A stretch of DNA of 64,000 nt from Virgibacillus_O xinjiangensis (GCF_042643145.1 NZ_JBHRSA010000042.1:1-64000), one strand, 5' to 3'; positions 24,796 to 33,926 are shown, numbered from the stretch's first letter. Made by a program: numbers and translations. Notes: a model not told the origin generated them from the letters alone.

Positions 24796-25782
24796 ATGGT
24801 TACCATTAAAGATATAGCAAAACTGGCGAACGTCTCCAGATCGACGGTTTCCCGCGTCTTGAACAACTCTGGGTATGTAAGTGAAGATGCCAGAAAACGG
24901 GTGGAAGAAGTCATAGAGGAAACAGGTTATGTACCAAGTGAACAGGCCAAGTCTCTGCGTACTAAAAAGACCAAGGTAATCGGCGTGATTCTTCCGACCA
25001 TCCAGACGGAAACACCCAGTCGGATCGTGACAGGGGTAGGGAAAGAGCTGGCCAAACATGGTTATCAAATTTTGCTTGCAAACACCAACCTGGATAAGGA
25101 TAAGGAGTTCGAGTATCTTGATTTGTTGAAAGTCCGGCAGGTGGATGGAATTATTTTGATTGCAACGAATACAGAACCGGAATTGATGGAGAAGATCAAG
25201 GCGATCAACATTCCATTTGTGATGATCGGCCAGGAGTCAGAAGAAGTGATGTATGTCAGCTATGATGATTACCAGGCAGCACGGGATTTGACCTCTTTCC
25301 TCATTGATGAGGGCCACGAGAAAATTGGCTTCATCGGCGTGGACGAAACCGATCGTGCTGTGGGGCATGAGCGGAAACGGGGATACCTGGATGAAATGGA
25401 AAGCCGGAAATTACCGGTCGAAAAGGAATGGATGCAACAGGGCATCTTTGATATCGACTCTGGACGTGAGGCGATGAAGCGCATGATAGAGAGCATTGGG
25501 GAGCGGCCGACTGCAGTGTTGGCGGTGACAGACAGGCTGGCCATCGGTGCTATGAGTTACCTGAAGCAGCAGGGGATGAGCATTCCGGATGAGATGGCGG
25601 TTGCCGGGTTCGGTGCATCGGAAATGTCCCAATATATCGATCCCCCATTGACGACCGTCGACTATCAGAATGAGCAGGCAGGAATAGAGGCTGCCAAACA
25701 GATTATGGCCAGCATCCGTTCACAAAACGTCCAAGAAAAGGTGATTTTAGATGGTAGACTAATCATTCGTAATAGTGTATGA
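24796..25782 (+). CDS. LacI-family repressor of the sucrose operon
   Basis: 328 residues. Residues 1-55 are the LacI helix-turn-helix and hinge (T-I-K-D-I-A-K-L-A-N-V-S-R-S-T-V-S-R-V-L-N). A periplasmic-binding-like effector domain follows (V-I-G-V-I-L-P-T, V-D-G-I-I-L-I-A, G-F-G-A-S-E-M). The last part contains D-P-P-L-T-T-V-D-Y. GGGGGAAC precedes the ATG. It is followed by a PTS sucrose transporter and sucrose-6-phosphate hydrolase on the same strand, so it is most likely a ScrR-type repressor. A 16-bp palindrome lies just before scrA. Confidence 0.9.
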   Translation: MVTIKDIAKLANVSRSTVSRVLNNSGYVSEDARKRVEEVIEETGYVPSEQAKSLRTKKTKVIGVILPTIQTETPSRIVTGVGKELAKHGYQILLANTNLDKDKEFEYLDLLKVRQVDGIILIATNTEPELMEKIKAINIPFVMIGQESEEVMYVSYDDYQAARDLTSFLIDEGHEKIGFIGVDETDRAVGHERKRGYLDEMESRKLPVEKEWMQQGIFDIDSGREAMKRMIESIGERPTAVLAVTDRLAIGAMSYLKQQGMSIPDEMAVAGFGASEMSQYIDPPLTTVDYQNEQAGIEAAKQIMASIRSQNVQEKVILDGRLIIRNSV

Positions 25783-25784
25783 TG

Positions 25785-25842
25785 AACCTGAAATCGATTC
25801 CACCCTCTTATTTGGGTACCATGGAATCCATTTCAGGTTTTT
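25785..25842 (+). terminator. Long hairpin terminator after the LacI gene
   Basis: AACCTGAAATCGATTCCA (25785-25802) pairs with TGGAATCCATTTCAGGTT (25822-25839) with one mismatch, followed by T5. It separates repressor and structural genes. Confidence 0.8.
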
Positions 25843-25916
25843 ATTTATATAATATGGGATCGATTCCACCTCTCATACCGAAAATGTAAGGGCTTATTCG
25901 TTGCTTTTTACGGTGT

Positions 25917-25932
25917 GTGGTATCGGTACCAC
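25917..25932 (+). promoter_or_regulatory. LacI-type operator upstream of scrA
   Basis: GTGGTATCGGTACCAC has perfect GTGGTA/TACCAC arms around a CG-containing centre, the usual form of LacI-family operators. It lies 31 bases before the scrA start. A weaker related palindrome (GGGATCGATTCC, about 25857-25868) may be a second site. Confidence 0.65.
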
Positions 25933-25963
25933 AAAGATAAGAAAGAACAGGGAGTGAGGAAAC

Positions 25964-27361
25964 ATGTCCGAAAATAAGAAGATAGCGAAAGACTTGCTGG
26001 AAGGGGTCGGCGGTACGGAGAACGTCAAGTCTGTCACCCACTGTGCGACCCGGATGCGCTTCATCGTCTACGATGAGGAAAAGATAGATAAGGAGAAAGT
26101 GGAGAACCTGGATAAGGTGAAAGGCGCCTTCTTCAACTCTGGTCAATACCAGGTCATTTTTGGCACGGGGACCGTTAATAGGGTCTATGAGGAAGTGGAA
26201 AAGTTTGAGGTGAACAGTGTTTCAAAAGAAGAACAGAAGGAAGAGGCGGCACAGCAGGGGAATAAATTGCAGCGGGCCATTCGTACCTTGGGAGATGTCT
26301 TTGTTCCAATCATTCCTGTCCTGGTGGCGACTGGTTTATTCATGGGGCTGCGCGGGCTCGTCATGCAGGATCAGATCCTTGCTTTGTTCGGCCTGACAGA
26401 GGCTGACATTTCCAACAACTTCCTGTTGTTCACGGAAATCTTGACAGATACGGCCTTTGTTTTCTTGCCTGCACTGGTTGCCTGGTCAACTTTCCGCGTG
26501 TTCGGCGGCACACCGATCATTGGTATTGTACTCGGTCTGATGCTTGTCAGCCCGGTTTTACCCAATGCATGGGGTGTGGCAGAAGGTGCTGATCCGCTGA
26601 TGTTCTTCGGATTTATTCCGGTCGTTGGTTACCAAGGATCCGTTTTGCCGGCCTTTTTCGCAGGAATTATCGGGGCGAAGCTGGAAAAATTCATTCGAAA
26701 ACGGGTGCCAGAAGCACTGGATTTGATTCTGACACCATTCTTGACATTGCTGATCATGATTGTTGCTGCACTGTTTGTCATTGGTCCTATTTTCCATGTG
26801 GTGGAAGAATTCATCCTGCAGGGGACGATTGCTGTTTTAGGTCTGCCATTTGGATTGGCGGGTCTGCTGCTTGGCTTTTTCCATCAAGTCATTGTGATCA
26901 CGGGTGTCCACCATATTTTCAACCTGCTGGAAATTCAGCTGCTTGAGAACTTCGGGAACAATCCATTCAACCCGATCATCACTGCCGCTACAGCAGCGCA
27001 GGGCGGCGCAACATTGGCTGTTGCCATGAAAACGAAATCAGCTAAACTGAAAGCTCTGGCATTCCCATCCTCATTATCTGCCTTTTTAGGGATAACGGAA
27101 CCAGCCATTTTCGGTGTCAACTTGAGGTATGTGAAGCCATTTTTCATGGGCTTGATCGGTGGTGCTGTCGGCGGATTCGCCGCGTCCATCATGGGATTGG
27201 CAGGAACAGGAATGGCCATCACTGTTATTCCGGGCACCCTGCTGTACCTGGACGGACAAATCCTTCAGTACTTGCTGGTTAATGTGATTGCCATCGGTGT
27301 AGCGTTCGCGCTTACGTGGATGTTCGGATTTTCCGATAAAGAATTGAAGGAGACTAAATAA
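25964..27361 (+). CDS. scrA: Sucrose-specific PTS enzyme IIBC
   Basis: 465-residue membrane permease of the glucose/sucrose PTS class. The IIB domain (1-85) has the phosphocysteine in T-H-C-A-T-R-M-R-F. The IIC domain (about 105-455) has about ten helices and conserved G-I-T-E-P-A-I-F-G-V. It takes up and phosphorylates sucrose. There is no fused IIA domain; the separate EIIA at 28880 would supply the phosphate. The ATG follows GGGAGTGAGG. The next gene, a GH32 sucrose-6-phosphate hydrolase, makes sucrose the probable substrate; trehalose or beta-glucosides are less likely. Confidence 0.9.
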   Translation: MSENKKIAKDLLEGVGGTENVKSVTHCATRMRFIVYDEEKIDKEKVENLDKVKGAFFNSGQYQVIFGTGTVNRVYEEVEKFEVNSVSKEEQKEEAAQQGNKLQRAIRTLGDVFVPIIPVLVATGLFMGLRGLVMQDQILALFGLTEADISNNFLLFTEILTDTAFVFLPALVAWSTFRVFGGTPIIGIVLGLMLVSPVLPNAWGVAEGADPLMFFGFIPVVGYQGSVLPAFFAGIIGAKLEKFIRKRVPEALDLILTPFLTLLIMIVAALFVIGPIFHVVEEFILQGTIAVLGLPFGLAGLLLGFFHQVIVITGVHHIFNLLEIQLLENFGNNPFNPIITAATAAQGGATLAVAMKTKSAKLKALAFPSSLSAFLGITEPAIFGVNLRYVKPFFMGLIGGAVGGFAASIMGLAGTGMAITVIPGTLLYLDGQILQYLLVNVIAIGVAFALTWMFGFSDKELKETK

Positions 27362-27406
27362 TGGGATGGAGCTTTTACCGCCCATCCCTGCTTAGGGGTT
27401 TCATTT

Positions 27407-28858
27407 ATGATAAAAAATACTGACGAGCTTTATGACAGAATAGTAAAACACCAAGAACTAGTAGAAAGCGATCCATACCGCCTGCATTACCATATCATGC
27501 CGCCTGTCGGTCTCTTGAACGACCCGAACGGCTTGGTTTATTTCAACGGGCGGTACCATGTTTTCTATCAATGGAATCCATGGGAGACGGCACATGGAGC
27601 AAAATATTGGGGGCATTATGTATCCGATGATCTGGTTCATTGGGAGTCGGCACCTCCAGCATTAGCCCCTGATCAATGGTATGACAAGAACGGCTGTTAT
27701 TCAGGAAGTGCGGTCGTCTGGAACGACCAGTTGTACGTGTTCTATACAGGGAATGTAAAGGATGAAGCAGATAACCGGGAATCCTATCAATGTCTGGCCA
27801 TATCGGAGGACGGGATCCATTTTGAGAAGAAAGGACCGGTCATTCATGTTCCGGAGGGTTATACCGCACATTTCCGTGATCCCAAGGTCTTCTATCATGA
27901 GGATCGATGGTATATGGTACTGGGAGCCCAGACAGAGGAGCTGCGAGGAGAAGCGGTCATCTATACCTCCGCAGACCTGGAGAATTGGCGTTTCCATGGC
28001 CCCTTGATCGGCAGCGGCCATCCGGGAATCGGGGAGTTCGGTTACATGTGGGAATGCCCTGATCTATTCCAGCTGGGCGGTAAAGATATCCTGGTTGCCT
28101 GTCCACAGGGACTGTCGCCGGAAGGATACGCTTTTCAAAATATCTATCAATCTGGCTATTTCGCCGGATCGGTCGACTATAAGAATCTATCGTTTGATCA
28201 TAAACCTTTCGTCGAACTGGACCGGGGCTTCGATTTTTACGCCCCACAGACTATGGTCGATCCGACAGGCAGAAGAATTCTGTTTGGGTGGATGGGCAAT
28301 GCCGAGGAAAAGGTGGTCCAACCGACGGTGAAGCATGAGTGGATTCATGCGCTGACGATTCCGCGTGAACTGGTGTGGCAGGATGGCAGGTTGCTGCAAC
28401 GGCCGGTTGAAGAACTTCACCATCTCCGTGCAGATGAAGTCCATCTCGAGGATGTAGTAATGGAAGGGAAGGTAGAACTGCCTGGAGTCCGAGGGAATGT
28501 GTTGGAACTGGAACTGCAAATCGCTGACTGGCAGGCCGATGCTTTCACCATTGGAATCGGGAAGACGACTCGGATCCACTATACCAGTGATTCCAATGTC
28601 TTCACGTTTGAACGAAATGGAGCAGATGGAAATGGGCCGATGGAAAGCAGGCAGTGCATCGTGGAAGAATTACGGGATATCCGTATCTTCAAGGACACTT
28701 CCTCGATGGAAATCTTTGTGAATGGCGGGGAAGAGGTGTTCACTTCCAGGGTTTTTGATGACCCGGAAGATGGATCGATTGCATTCTCCACCGAAAGCGG
28801 CCGAGTGCTGGTGAATGCGAGGAAATGGAAGCTGGAAAAATCGGCGGAACAGCAATAA
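27407..28858 (+). CDS. scrB: Sucrose-6-phosphate hydrolase (GH32)
   Basis: 483 residues. The N-terminal five-blade propeller carries the three GH32 acids: L-N-D-P-N-G-L (nucleophile, about residue 43), F-R-D-P-K-V (transition-state stabiliser) and W-E-C-P-D-L-F (acid/base). A beta-sandwich follows from about 330. It splits intracellular sucrose-6-phosphate into glucose-6-phosphate and fructose. It lies 46 bases after scrA. The family also contains secreted levanases, but no signal peptide is present. Confidence 0.92.
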   Translation: MIKNTDELYDRIVKHQELVESDPYRLHYHIMPPVGLLNDPNGLVYFNGRYHVFYQWNPWETAHGAKYWGHYVSDDLVHWESAPPALAPDQWYDKNGCYSGSAVVWNDQLYVFYTGNVKDEADNRESYQCLAISEDGIHFEKKGPVIHVPEGYTAHFRDPKVFYHEDRWYMVLGAQTEELRGEAVIYTSADLENWRFHGPLIGSGHPGIGEFGYMWECPDLFQLGGKDILVACPQGLSPEGYAFQNIYQSGYFAGSVDYKNLSFDHKPFVELDRGFDFYAPQTMVDPTGRRILFGWMGNAEEKVVQPTVKHEWIHALTIPRELVWQDGRLLQRPVEELHHLRADEVHLEDVVMEGKVELPGVRGNVLELELQIADWQADAFTIGIGKTTRIHYTSDSNVFTFERNGADGNGPMESRQCIVEELRDIRIFKDTSSMEIFVNGGEEVFTSRVFDDPEDGSIAFSTESGRVLVNARKWKLEKSAEQQ

Positions 28859-28879
28859 TTTTAGATAGGAGATGAAGCA

Positions 28880-29374
28880 ATGTTTGGCAAGCTATTCAAA
28901 AAGAAGGAAGAAGTAACAGTCATTGCGCTGACTGCCCCTGTAAACGGAAAGACGGTCGCCTTGGAAGATGTTCCTGACCCGGTATTCGCGCAAAAGATGA
29001 TGGGCGACGGCATCGCAGTGGAACCGGCGGACGGAGAAGTCGTTGCACCGGTTGATGGAAAAATCGTCCAAGTGTTTCCGACGAAGCATGCAGTTGGCAT
29101 ATTGGCTGAGAATGGGTCGGAGATTCTTATCCATATTGGTCTGGAGACTGTCAGCCTGGATGGAGAGGGATTCATCTCCCATGTAGAAGAAGGAGACCGC
29201 GTGAAACAAGGAGACAGCCTGATCAGCTTTGACCTTGAAGTAGTGGGAGAGAAAGCGAAAAGCACGGTTACTCCTATGATCGTAACCAATACGGACGATA
29301 TGAGTGAGATCACCATCGAGGGAAAAGATGCTGTTACAGCGGGAAAAGATGAATTGGTGGTCGTGAAGAAATAG
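28880..29374 (+). CDS. PTS EIIA, glucose/sucrose type
   Basis: 164-residue cytosolic phosphocarrier of the Crr class. It has the D-P-V-F-A-Q-K-M-M-G-D-G-I-A motif, the first histidine in F-P-T-K-H-A-V-G and the phosphorylated histidine in I-L-I-H-I-G-L-E-T-V. It complements scrA, which lacks this domain. It sits between scrB and fructokinase in one transcription unit, an arrangement that makes the operon self-contained for sucrose uptake. Confidence 0.92.
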   Translation: MFGKLFKKKEEVTVIALTAPVNGKTVALEDVPDPVFAQKMMGDGIAVEPADGEVVAPVDGKIVQVFPTKHAVGILAENGSEILIHIGLETVSLDGEGFISHVEEGDRVKQGDSLISFDLEVVGEKAKSTVTPMIVTNTDDMSEITIEGKDAVTAGKDELVVVKK

Positions 29375-29439
29375 AAATAGAATAGGGACAGGGAGCCCAC
29401 TAGTGTGACAAGTTTTTATAAGTGTGACGGAGGGATGAC

Positions 29440-30408
29440 ATGGTGAATGAAGCAAATGTATGCTGCATCGGTGAACTGCTCATCGATATGTTCTGTACCG
29501 ATGTAGGTGTAGAACTGAAGGACGGAAGCAATTTCAAAAAGCTGGCTGGAGGTGCGCCCGCCAATGTAGCGGCAGCGATCGCCAGATTAGGCGGCAGTTC
29601 ATCCATGGTGGGTAAGGTAGGAGATGACTCGTTCGGCACGTTCCTGATTGAGACTCTGGAACAGTATGATGTGGATACATCCATGGTCTGGAAGGATGAA
29701 AGCATGCCGACCACGATGGCATTCGTATCCTTGGAAGCGGATGGGGAACGGGACTTTCAATTCAACCGGGGAGCCGACCAAAACCTTCGACTGGAAGAAT
29801 TGCCGGTTGATACGTTACTGGAATCTTCTGTCCTCCATTTCGGTTCGGCCACCGCCCTGTTGGATGGCCAGTTGAAGGATACGTATTTTGAGCTGATGCA
29901 CCGTGCCCACGATCAACAGCAATTTGTTTCCTTTGACCCGAACTACCGCGCGGATTTGTGGAAAGGGAATAAGCAATGGTTTATCGACCGGTCTAAAAAA
30001 GCCATCTCCTATGCAGACTTTGTAAAGGTGAGTGAAGAGGAATTGGCCATCATCACGGGCGAACAAGATACAGATAAAGGAATCAGCGCACTCCACCGCC
30101 TTGGAGCCGGGATTGTTACCGTGACTATGGGGAAAGAGGGAGCTTTCCTATCGAATGGACGTGAACAGAAGCTCGTTCCCAGCAAACCAGTGAAGTCCAT
30201 AGACTCGACCGGAGCTGGGGATGCGTTCATCGGCGCCATCCTCTACCAGTTGGCCAACGGGTTGGAAGGAAAAACGGACAACAACTTAGCTGATGCGTTC
30301 GATTTTCTTCAAGAGACAGTATACTTCGCCAACCTGGTAGGAGCAGAAGTCTGCACCAAAGTCGGTTCACTGACAGCTCTGCCGACATTGGAAGAAGTAA
30401 CTTTATAG
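29440..30408 (+). CDS. scrK: Fructokinase, PfkB family
   Basis: 322-residue sugar kinase with both PfkB signatures: G-G-A-P-A-N-V-A-A-A-I-A-R-L-G-G near residue 32 and D-S-T-G-A-G-D-A-F-I-G near residue 255, where the Asp is the base. It phosphorylates the fructose released by scrB, feeding glycolysis. GGAGGG lies 5 bases before the ATG. Last gene of the operon. Confidence 0.88.
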   Translation: MVNEANVCCIGELLIDMFCTDVGVELKDGSNFKKLAGGAPANVAAAIARLGGSSSMVGKVGDDSFGTFLIETLEQYDVDTSMVWKDESMPTTMAFVSLEADGERDFQFNRGADQNLRLEELPVDTLLESSVLHFGSATALLDGQLKDTYFELMHRAHDQQQFVSFDPNYRADLWKGNKQWFIDRSKKAISYADFVKVSEEELAIITGEQDTDKGISALHRLGAGIVTVTMGKEGAFLSNGREQKLVPSKPVKSIDSTGAGDAFIGAILYQLANGLEGKTDNNLADAFDFLQETVYFANLVGAEVCTKVGSLTALPTLEEVTL

Positions 30409-30413
30409 AAAGG

Positions 30414-30453
30414 AAAGGGTATGGGGGCTATGGAGAATCCATACCCTTTTTTT
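30414..30453 (+). terminator. Terminator of the sucrose operon
   Basis: AAAGGGTATGG and CCATACCCTTT pair around a 14-base loop, followed by T7. Confidence 0.85.
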
Positions 30454-30486
30454 GATTATCTCCCCCGATGGACGCGGTCGTAAGCC

Positions 30487-30782
30487 CCTGCCGCTCGGGC
30501 CGTGCAGTCGCTCACTCAGGCGTCAGCCTCCGCCGCTCGGGCGAGAGCGCCTGCCGCTCGGGCCGCGCAGTCGCTCACTCAGGCGAGAGCCCCTGCCACT
30601 CGGGCCGCGCAGTCGCTCACCCAGGCGCCAGCACCTGCTACTCGGGCCGCGCAGTCGCTCACCCAGGCGCCAGCACCTGCTACTCGGACCGTGCAGTCAC
30701 TCACCCAGGCTCCAGCCCCCGCCACTCGGGCCGTGCAGTCGCTCACTCAGTCGCCAGCACCTGCGGCTCGGGCCGTGCCCAC
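30487..30782 (+). repeat. 21-bp-period GC-rich array, locus 2
   Basis: About 14 units. Alternate units form a 42-bp pair: ACTCGGGCCGCGCAGTCGCT-type then ACCCAGGCGCCAGCACCTGC-type. Units near 30600-30690 are almost identical, suggesting recent slippage or conversion. It lies between the scr terminator and the FGGY kinase gene. Open frames in several phases are artefacts of the 21-bp period; none has a ribosome site. Confidence 0.85.
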
Positions 30783-30866
30783 ATCCAACATCCTCTATCC
30801 CCACACCAGCTTCCTATATTTGGTAGACTCATAGTATGAACTCAATAAGCGAAGGGTGGATTAAGT

Positions 30867-32351
30867 GTGGGATATGTGGCGGTATTCGATATTGGGACGA
30901 CATCGATGAAGGGCGTGCTGTTGGATGAGCAGGCGGCTTTTACTGGCGCGTCTTCTGTTGAATTGGAAACCCATTATGGAGCGGATGGGACGGTAGAGCA
31001 GGAGCCGGAGGATTGGTGGGAAGGTTTGCTTAGGATTACGTCAAGATGGTGGAATGAGTGGAAGATAGATCCTGGCCAGGTAGAGATGATCACGTTCTCC
31101 GGCCAGATGGAAGATGTGATTCCGATTTCCGACGCTTCCCACCGGGCTATTTTATATTCAGATACAAGGGCCGGTGAGGAGGCTGAGGAAATAAACGAAA
31201 AGTTCCCGGATATTCAGCAGGTGCTGGGGAATACAGTTCGGGCGTCCAGTCCGGTGGCCAAGCTGTTATGGATGAAAAGGCATCATCCGGAATTAGATCA
31301 AACGTTTGATCAATATGTTTTCAGTGCAAAAGACTATATCATTTATAAGCTAGCAAACACTGCTGTGACGGATCGGACGACCGGTTCGACGACGGGCATG
31401 ATGAACCTGGAGACTGGCCAGTGGGAGACGGATTACATAGTATCATTGGGAATAGAAGCTCGGAAGCTGCCGGAACTTCTCTCAGCCGAAGAGGTGGCCG
31501 GTCAAGTTTCTAGAGAGGCTTCCCTTGTCAGCGGTTTTCGTGAAAATACCCCCGTGCTGTGCGGGAGCGGGGATGCAGGTGCATCGACCATGGGGGCAGG
31601 TGCCGTCAGTCGAGGGGACGCATATGTATATATGGGAACGACCGGCTGGGCGGCGATGATACGGGGCAACGAAGATCAGGAAGCAAAGGTGGAGGGTGCC
31701 TTTCAACTGGCCCATATCCCGGAGGATGCGGTCATCTCCATCGCCCCACTGTTGAATGTCGGCAATGTCCACCAGTGGGGCATGCAGACATTTGCCGGAA
31801 AAGAGGCGGACAGCTATGCAGGATTTGAGGAGATGGTGGAAAGCTCTCCGGCCGGAGCCAATGGGTTGCTTTTCCTGCCCTATCTCCAAGGAGAAAGATG
31901 CCCGGTGAACGATCCGGATGCGAAAGGGGCTTTCTGGGGCGTCCATCCGAAAACAGGGCCGGCTGATTTTGCCCGGGCGGTCATGGAAGGCATTTGTTTT
32001 TCCTTCAAGCAAGTAGTCGATTCACTAAACGAATCCACCACGGGCAGTATAACGGTGATTGGAGGGGGCACCAAGAGCAGGACGTGGTGTCAGATCCTCG
32101 CTGATTGTCTGGGAAGGCCTTTGAGCGTCAGGGAAGAAAGTGAATATATGGCAGCATTGGGAGCAGCCTCTTCAGCGTTCATCAAGCTTGGCTGGGCAGA
32201 TGGTTATCATGATTTTTGTGATAAATTCATGAGCAATGAGGATAGCATGGTTTATGAGCCAGAGGAAGAGCATGTACGGCTGTATGAGGAGAAATATGAA
32301 CGGTATTTGCAGCTGTATCCTGGCCTGCGCGGGGTGTATGTTTCCTCGTAA
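30867..32351 (+). CDS. FGGY-family carbohydrate kinase
   Basis: 494 residues. The N-terminal domain starts A-V-F-D-I-G-T-T-S-M-K-G (ATP phosphate loop), with the middle signature around D-R-T-T-G-S-T-T-G-M-M and C-G-S-G-D-A-G-A-S. The second domain has I-G-G-G-T-K-S-R-T-W-C-Q-I-L-A-D. The closest subgroup by eye is xylulokinase-like, but pentulose, gluconate and erythritol kinases are all possible. The start is GTG at 30867 with GAAGGGTGG upstream. It is transcribed alone with its own terminator, so context gives no substrate. Confidence 0.85.
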   Translation: MGYVAVFDIGTTSMKGVLLDEQAAFTGASSVELETHYGADGTVEQEPEDWWEGLLRITSRWWNEWKIDPGQVEMITFSGQMEDVIPISDASHRAILYSDTRAGEEAEEINEKFPDIQQVLGNTVRASSPVAKLLWMKRHHPELDQTFDQYVFSAKDYIIYKLANTAVTDRTTGSTTGMMNLETGQWETDYIVSLGIEARKLPELLSAEEVAGQVSREASLVSGFRENTPVLCGSGDAGASTMGAGAVSRGDAYVYMGTTGWAAMIRGNEDQEAKVEGAFQLAHIPEDAVISIAPLLNVGNVHQWGMQTFAGKEADSYAGFEEMVESSPAGANGLLFLPYLQGERCPVNDPDAKGAFWGVHPKTGPADFARAVMEGICFSFKQVVDSLNESTTGSITVIGGGTKSRTWCQILADCLGRPLSVREESEYMAALGAASSAFIKLGWADGYHDFCDKFMSNEDSMVYEPEEEHVRLYEEKYERYLQLYPGLRGVYVSS

Positions 32352-32379
32352 GAGAAGAGATCGTTACATTTATAAGTAG

Positions 32380-32414
32380 ACCATCCATTTTGTCTCAAAA
32401 TGGATGGTTTTTTT
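32380..32414 (+). terminator. Terminator of the FGGY kinase gene
   Basis: ACCATCCATTTT pairs with AAAATGGATGGT around GTCTC, followed by T7. Confidence 0.9.
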
Positions 32415-32470
32415 ATCGTTAGATATAGACAGTCAAACTTTCTATAAGGGGTTATATGAAGGTTCACTAT

Positions 32471-32483
32471 ACGTTCAAAACGT
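32471..32483 (+). promoter_or_regulatory. Inverted repeat upstream of the serine recombinase
   Basis: ACGTT-CAA-AACGT lies in AT-rich sequence about 85 bases before the recombinase start. Resolvases often bind such short inverted sites next to their own gene. Confidence 0.3.
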
Positions 32484-32566
32484 TTATAAATTTATTATTG
32501 TTTTTGCCCAGGAGTTCGACTACAATGTACAAAAGATATTAGACTTTTAGATACAGGAGGCAAGAT

Positions 32567-33340
32567 GTGGAGACCATCGGCTATGCAAGGATCAGTCCAA
32601 CCGAACAAGACCTGGAGCTCCAAATGGAGAAGTTAAAAGAATATGGGTGCGATATGATATTCAAGGATAAAACAACCATCAAAAAGTCGCGCCGGCCAGA
32701 ATTAGAACGTGCGCTGGAGTATGTACGGCCTGGGGATAAATTAGTGGTATATAAATTCGACTGTCTGGCCAGGAGTACATTTGAGCTGCATGAAATAGCA
32801 CAAAGTCTGCAAGAACGTGATATCGGTTTGGCATTCATTAAAGAACAAATAGATTTTTCCTCCCCTTCCGGAAAAAAGATGTTCCCTATGCTTGGCGATA
32901 TTGTGGAATTTGAACGGGATTTACTCATGGAACGCACGAAGGAAGGCCGGGAACGTGCGAAGCGACAAGGGAAACACATGGGACGCAAAGGAAAAAGCGA
33001 AAAAGATGTTAAATGGGCACTGAAGCTGCATTTCAACCGTGATGATAATGGATTGACTGTCAACGATATAACGAAAATGACCGGTGTTCCACGCTCCACT
33101 ATTTATGCGAAAGCCAAGGAAATGAGGATGAAAGGCTATGACAGATTGACCGATCTGCAGAAAAGAGTGTTTGATCAGACGTATCCCAAACATTTGGAAA
33201 GCATAGAAAAGGAAAGAAGGAAGTTATACGAAATCAACCAAATCAAGAAAATTAAATGGGATAACCGGGAAAAATGCATCAAAGTCTATTTTAAAAATGG
33301 AGATTGGTACCATTATTTCAGAGATTATACATGGGACTGA
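32567..33340 (+). CDS. Serine recombinase with altered active site and extra C-terminus
   Basis: 257 residues. Residues 1-140 are a resolvase/invertase catalytic domain with nucleophile Ser10 (G-Y-A-R-I-S) and E-R-x-x-x-x-E-R-T-K-E-G-R. In the normally invariant D-R-L-x-R motif the first arginine is cysteine: F-D-C-L-A-R-S (Cys66), although Arg69 is kept. A helix-turn-helix follows (about 165-190). About 65 further residues end in a K-V-Y-F-K-N-G-D-W-Y-H-Y-F segment, longer than ordinary resolvases and possibly KTSC-like. The start is GTG at 32567 with AGGAGG 6 bases before. No transposase is adjacent. It may be a chromosomal recombinase or regulator that has lost strand-exchange activity. 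Confidence 0.8.
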   Translation: METIGYARISPTEQDLELQMEKLKEYGCDMIFKDKTTIKKSRRPELERALEYVRPGDKLVVYKFDCLARSTFELHEIAQSLQERDIGLAFIKEQIDFSSPSGKKMFPMLGDIVEFERDLLMERTKEGRERAKRQGKHMGRKGKSEKDVKWALKLHFNRDDNGLTVNDITKMTGVPRSTIYAKAKEMRMKGYDRLTDLQKRVFDQTYPKHLESIEKERRKLYEINQIKKIKWDNREKCIKVYFKNGDWYHYFRDYTWD

Positions 33341-33354
33341 AAAGTAGATCAGTA

Positions 33355-33396
33355 AAAGACATTCTCATGCGGCAAGGGAATGTCTTTTTTTCGTTC
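33355..33396 (+). terminator. Terminator of the recombinase gene
   Basis: AAGACATTC pairs with GAATGTCTT, followed by a T run. Confidence 0.8.
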
Positions 33397-33456
33397 TGAA
33401 ACCTGTCCTCCATCATATAGATGAAAGTGGAGTAAATAGGATGGAGGGTGGAAGGG

Positions 33457-33882
33457 ATGCAATTTTATTATGGCAGTCAGATGCCGCTGCGTGTGCTGGA
33501 TGAGGCAGAATTTTGGAAGCATCAGGAAGAGGAGCATACCGTTGTCATCCGGGAACTTGTCGGGAATCTCGAGCAGCGCTATGTGAATGCGCTGAAGGAG
33601 TGGGAAAGGGAATTCCAGAAGACTCATCAGCGGGTCGTCCGGTACATCGAAACAGTGAACCGTACCGGTGGACAAGTCTCCCCGGCGCTCCACCAGGATA
33701 TCATGCAGCTGGTGACGTTCTGTTTGCAGCAGAGTGATACATTTATCGAATTGTGCCGTTCGCTCATGACCGATAGCGAACCGATCCGCAATAACCAGAC
33801 AGCCCAAGTGGTGCTGAACCATATCATTGTGGAATCGGAGTACTTTATCGGGGTCGCGCAGACGATTTTGTATCAGCGGTGA
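33457..33882 (+). CDS. DUF2935-family protein
   Basis: 141-residue, all-helical protein. It matches one module of the Bacillaceae DUF2935 family, which usually has two such ferritin-like modules: L-D-E-A-E-F-W-K-H-Q-E-E-E-H and H-I-I-V-E-S-E-Y-F. Conserved Glu and His could bind metal, as in hemerythrin-like bundles. The ATG at 33457 has GGAGGG 8 bases upstream. Function is unknown. Confidence 0.7.
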   Translation: MQFYYGSQMPLRVLDEAEFWKHQEEEHTVVIRELVGNLEQRYVNALKEWEREFQKTHQRVVRYIETVNRTGGQVSPALHQDIMQLVTFCLQQSDTFIELCRSLMTDSEPIRNNQTAQVVLNHIIVESEYFIGVAQTILYQR

Positions 33883-33894
33883 AAATGATGAGAA

Positions 33895-33926
33895 AAAGCC
33901 TGAAACCTTCATGGTCTCAGGCTTTC
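33895..33926. terminator. Bidirectional terminator between DUF2935 and perR-like genes
   Basis: AAAGCCTGA and TCAGGCTTT pair around a 14-base loop between convergent genes, with A-rich left and T-rich right flanks. The perR stop lies in its right arm. Confidence 0.7.

Noticed and set aside
30452..30839. Long overlapping open frames of repetitive Ala/Pro/Arg/Ser proteins through the GC-rich array
   Set aside because: The 21-bp unit is a multiple of three, so several frames stay open by chance. No ribosome site or sensible start is present, and the same effect is seen at the other arrays.
32567..33340. Serine recombinase as integrase of a mobile element carrying the ATPase module
   Set aside because: It lies more than 24 kb from the module with many housekeeping operons in between, and no matching ends were seen.
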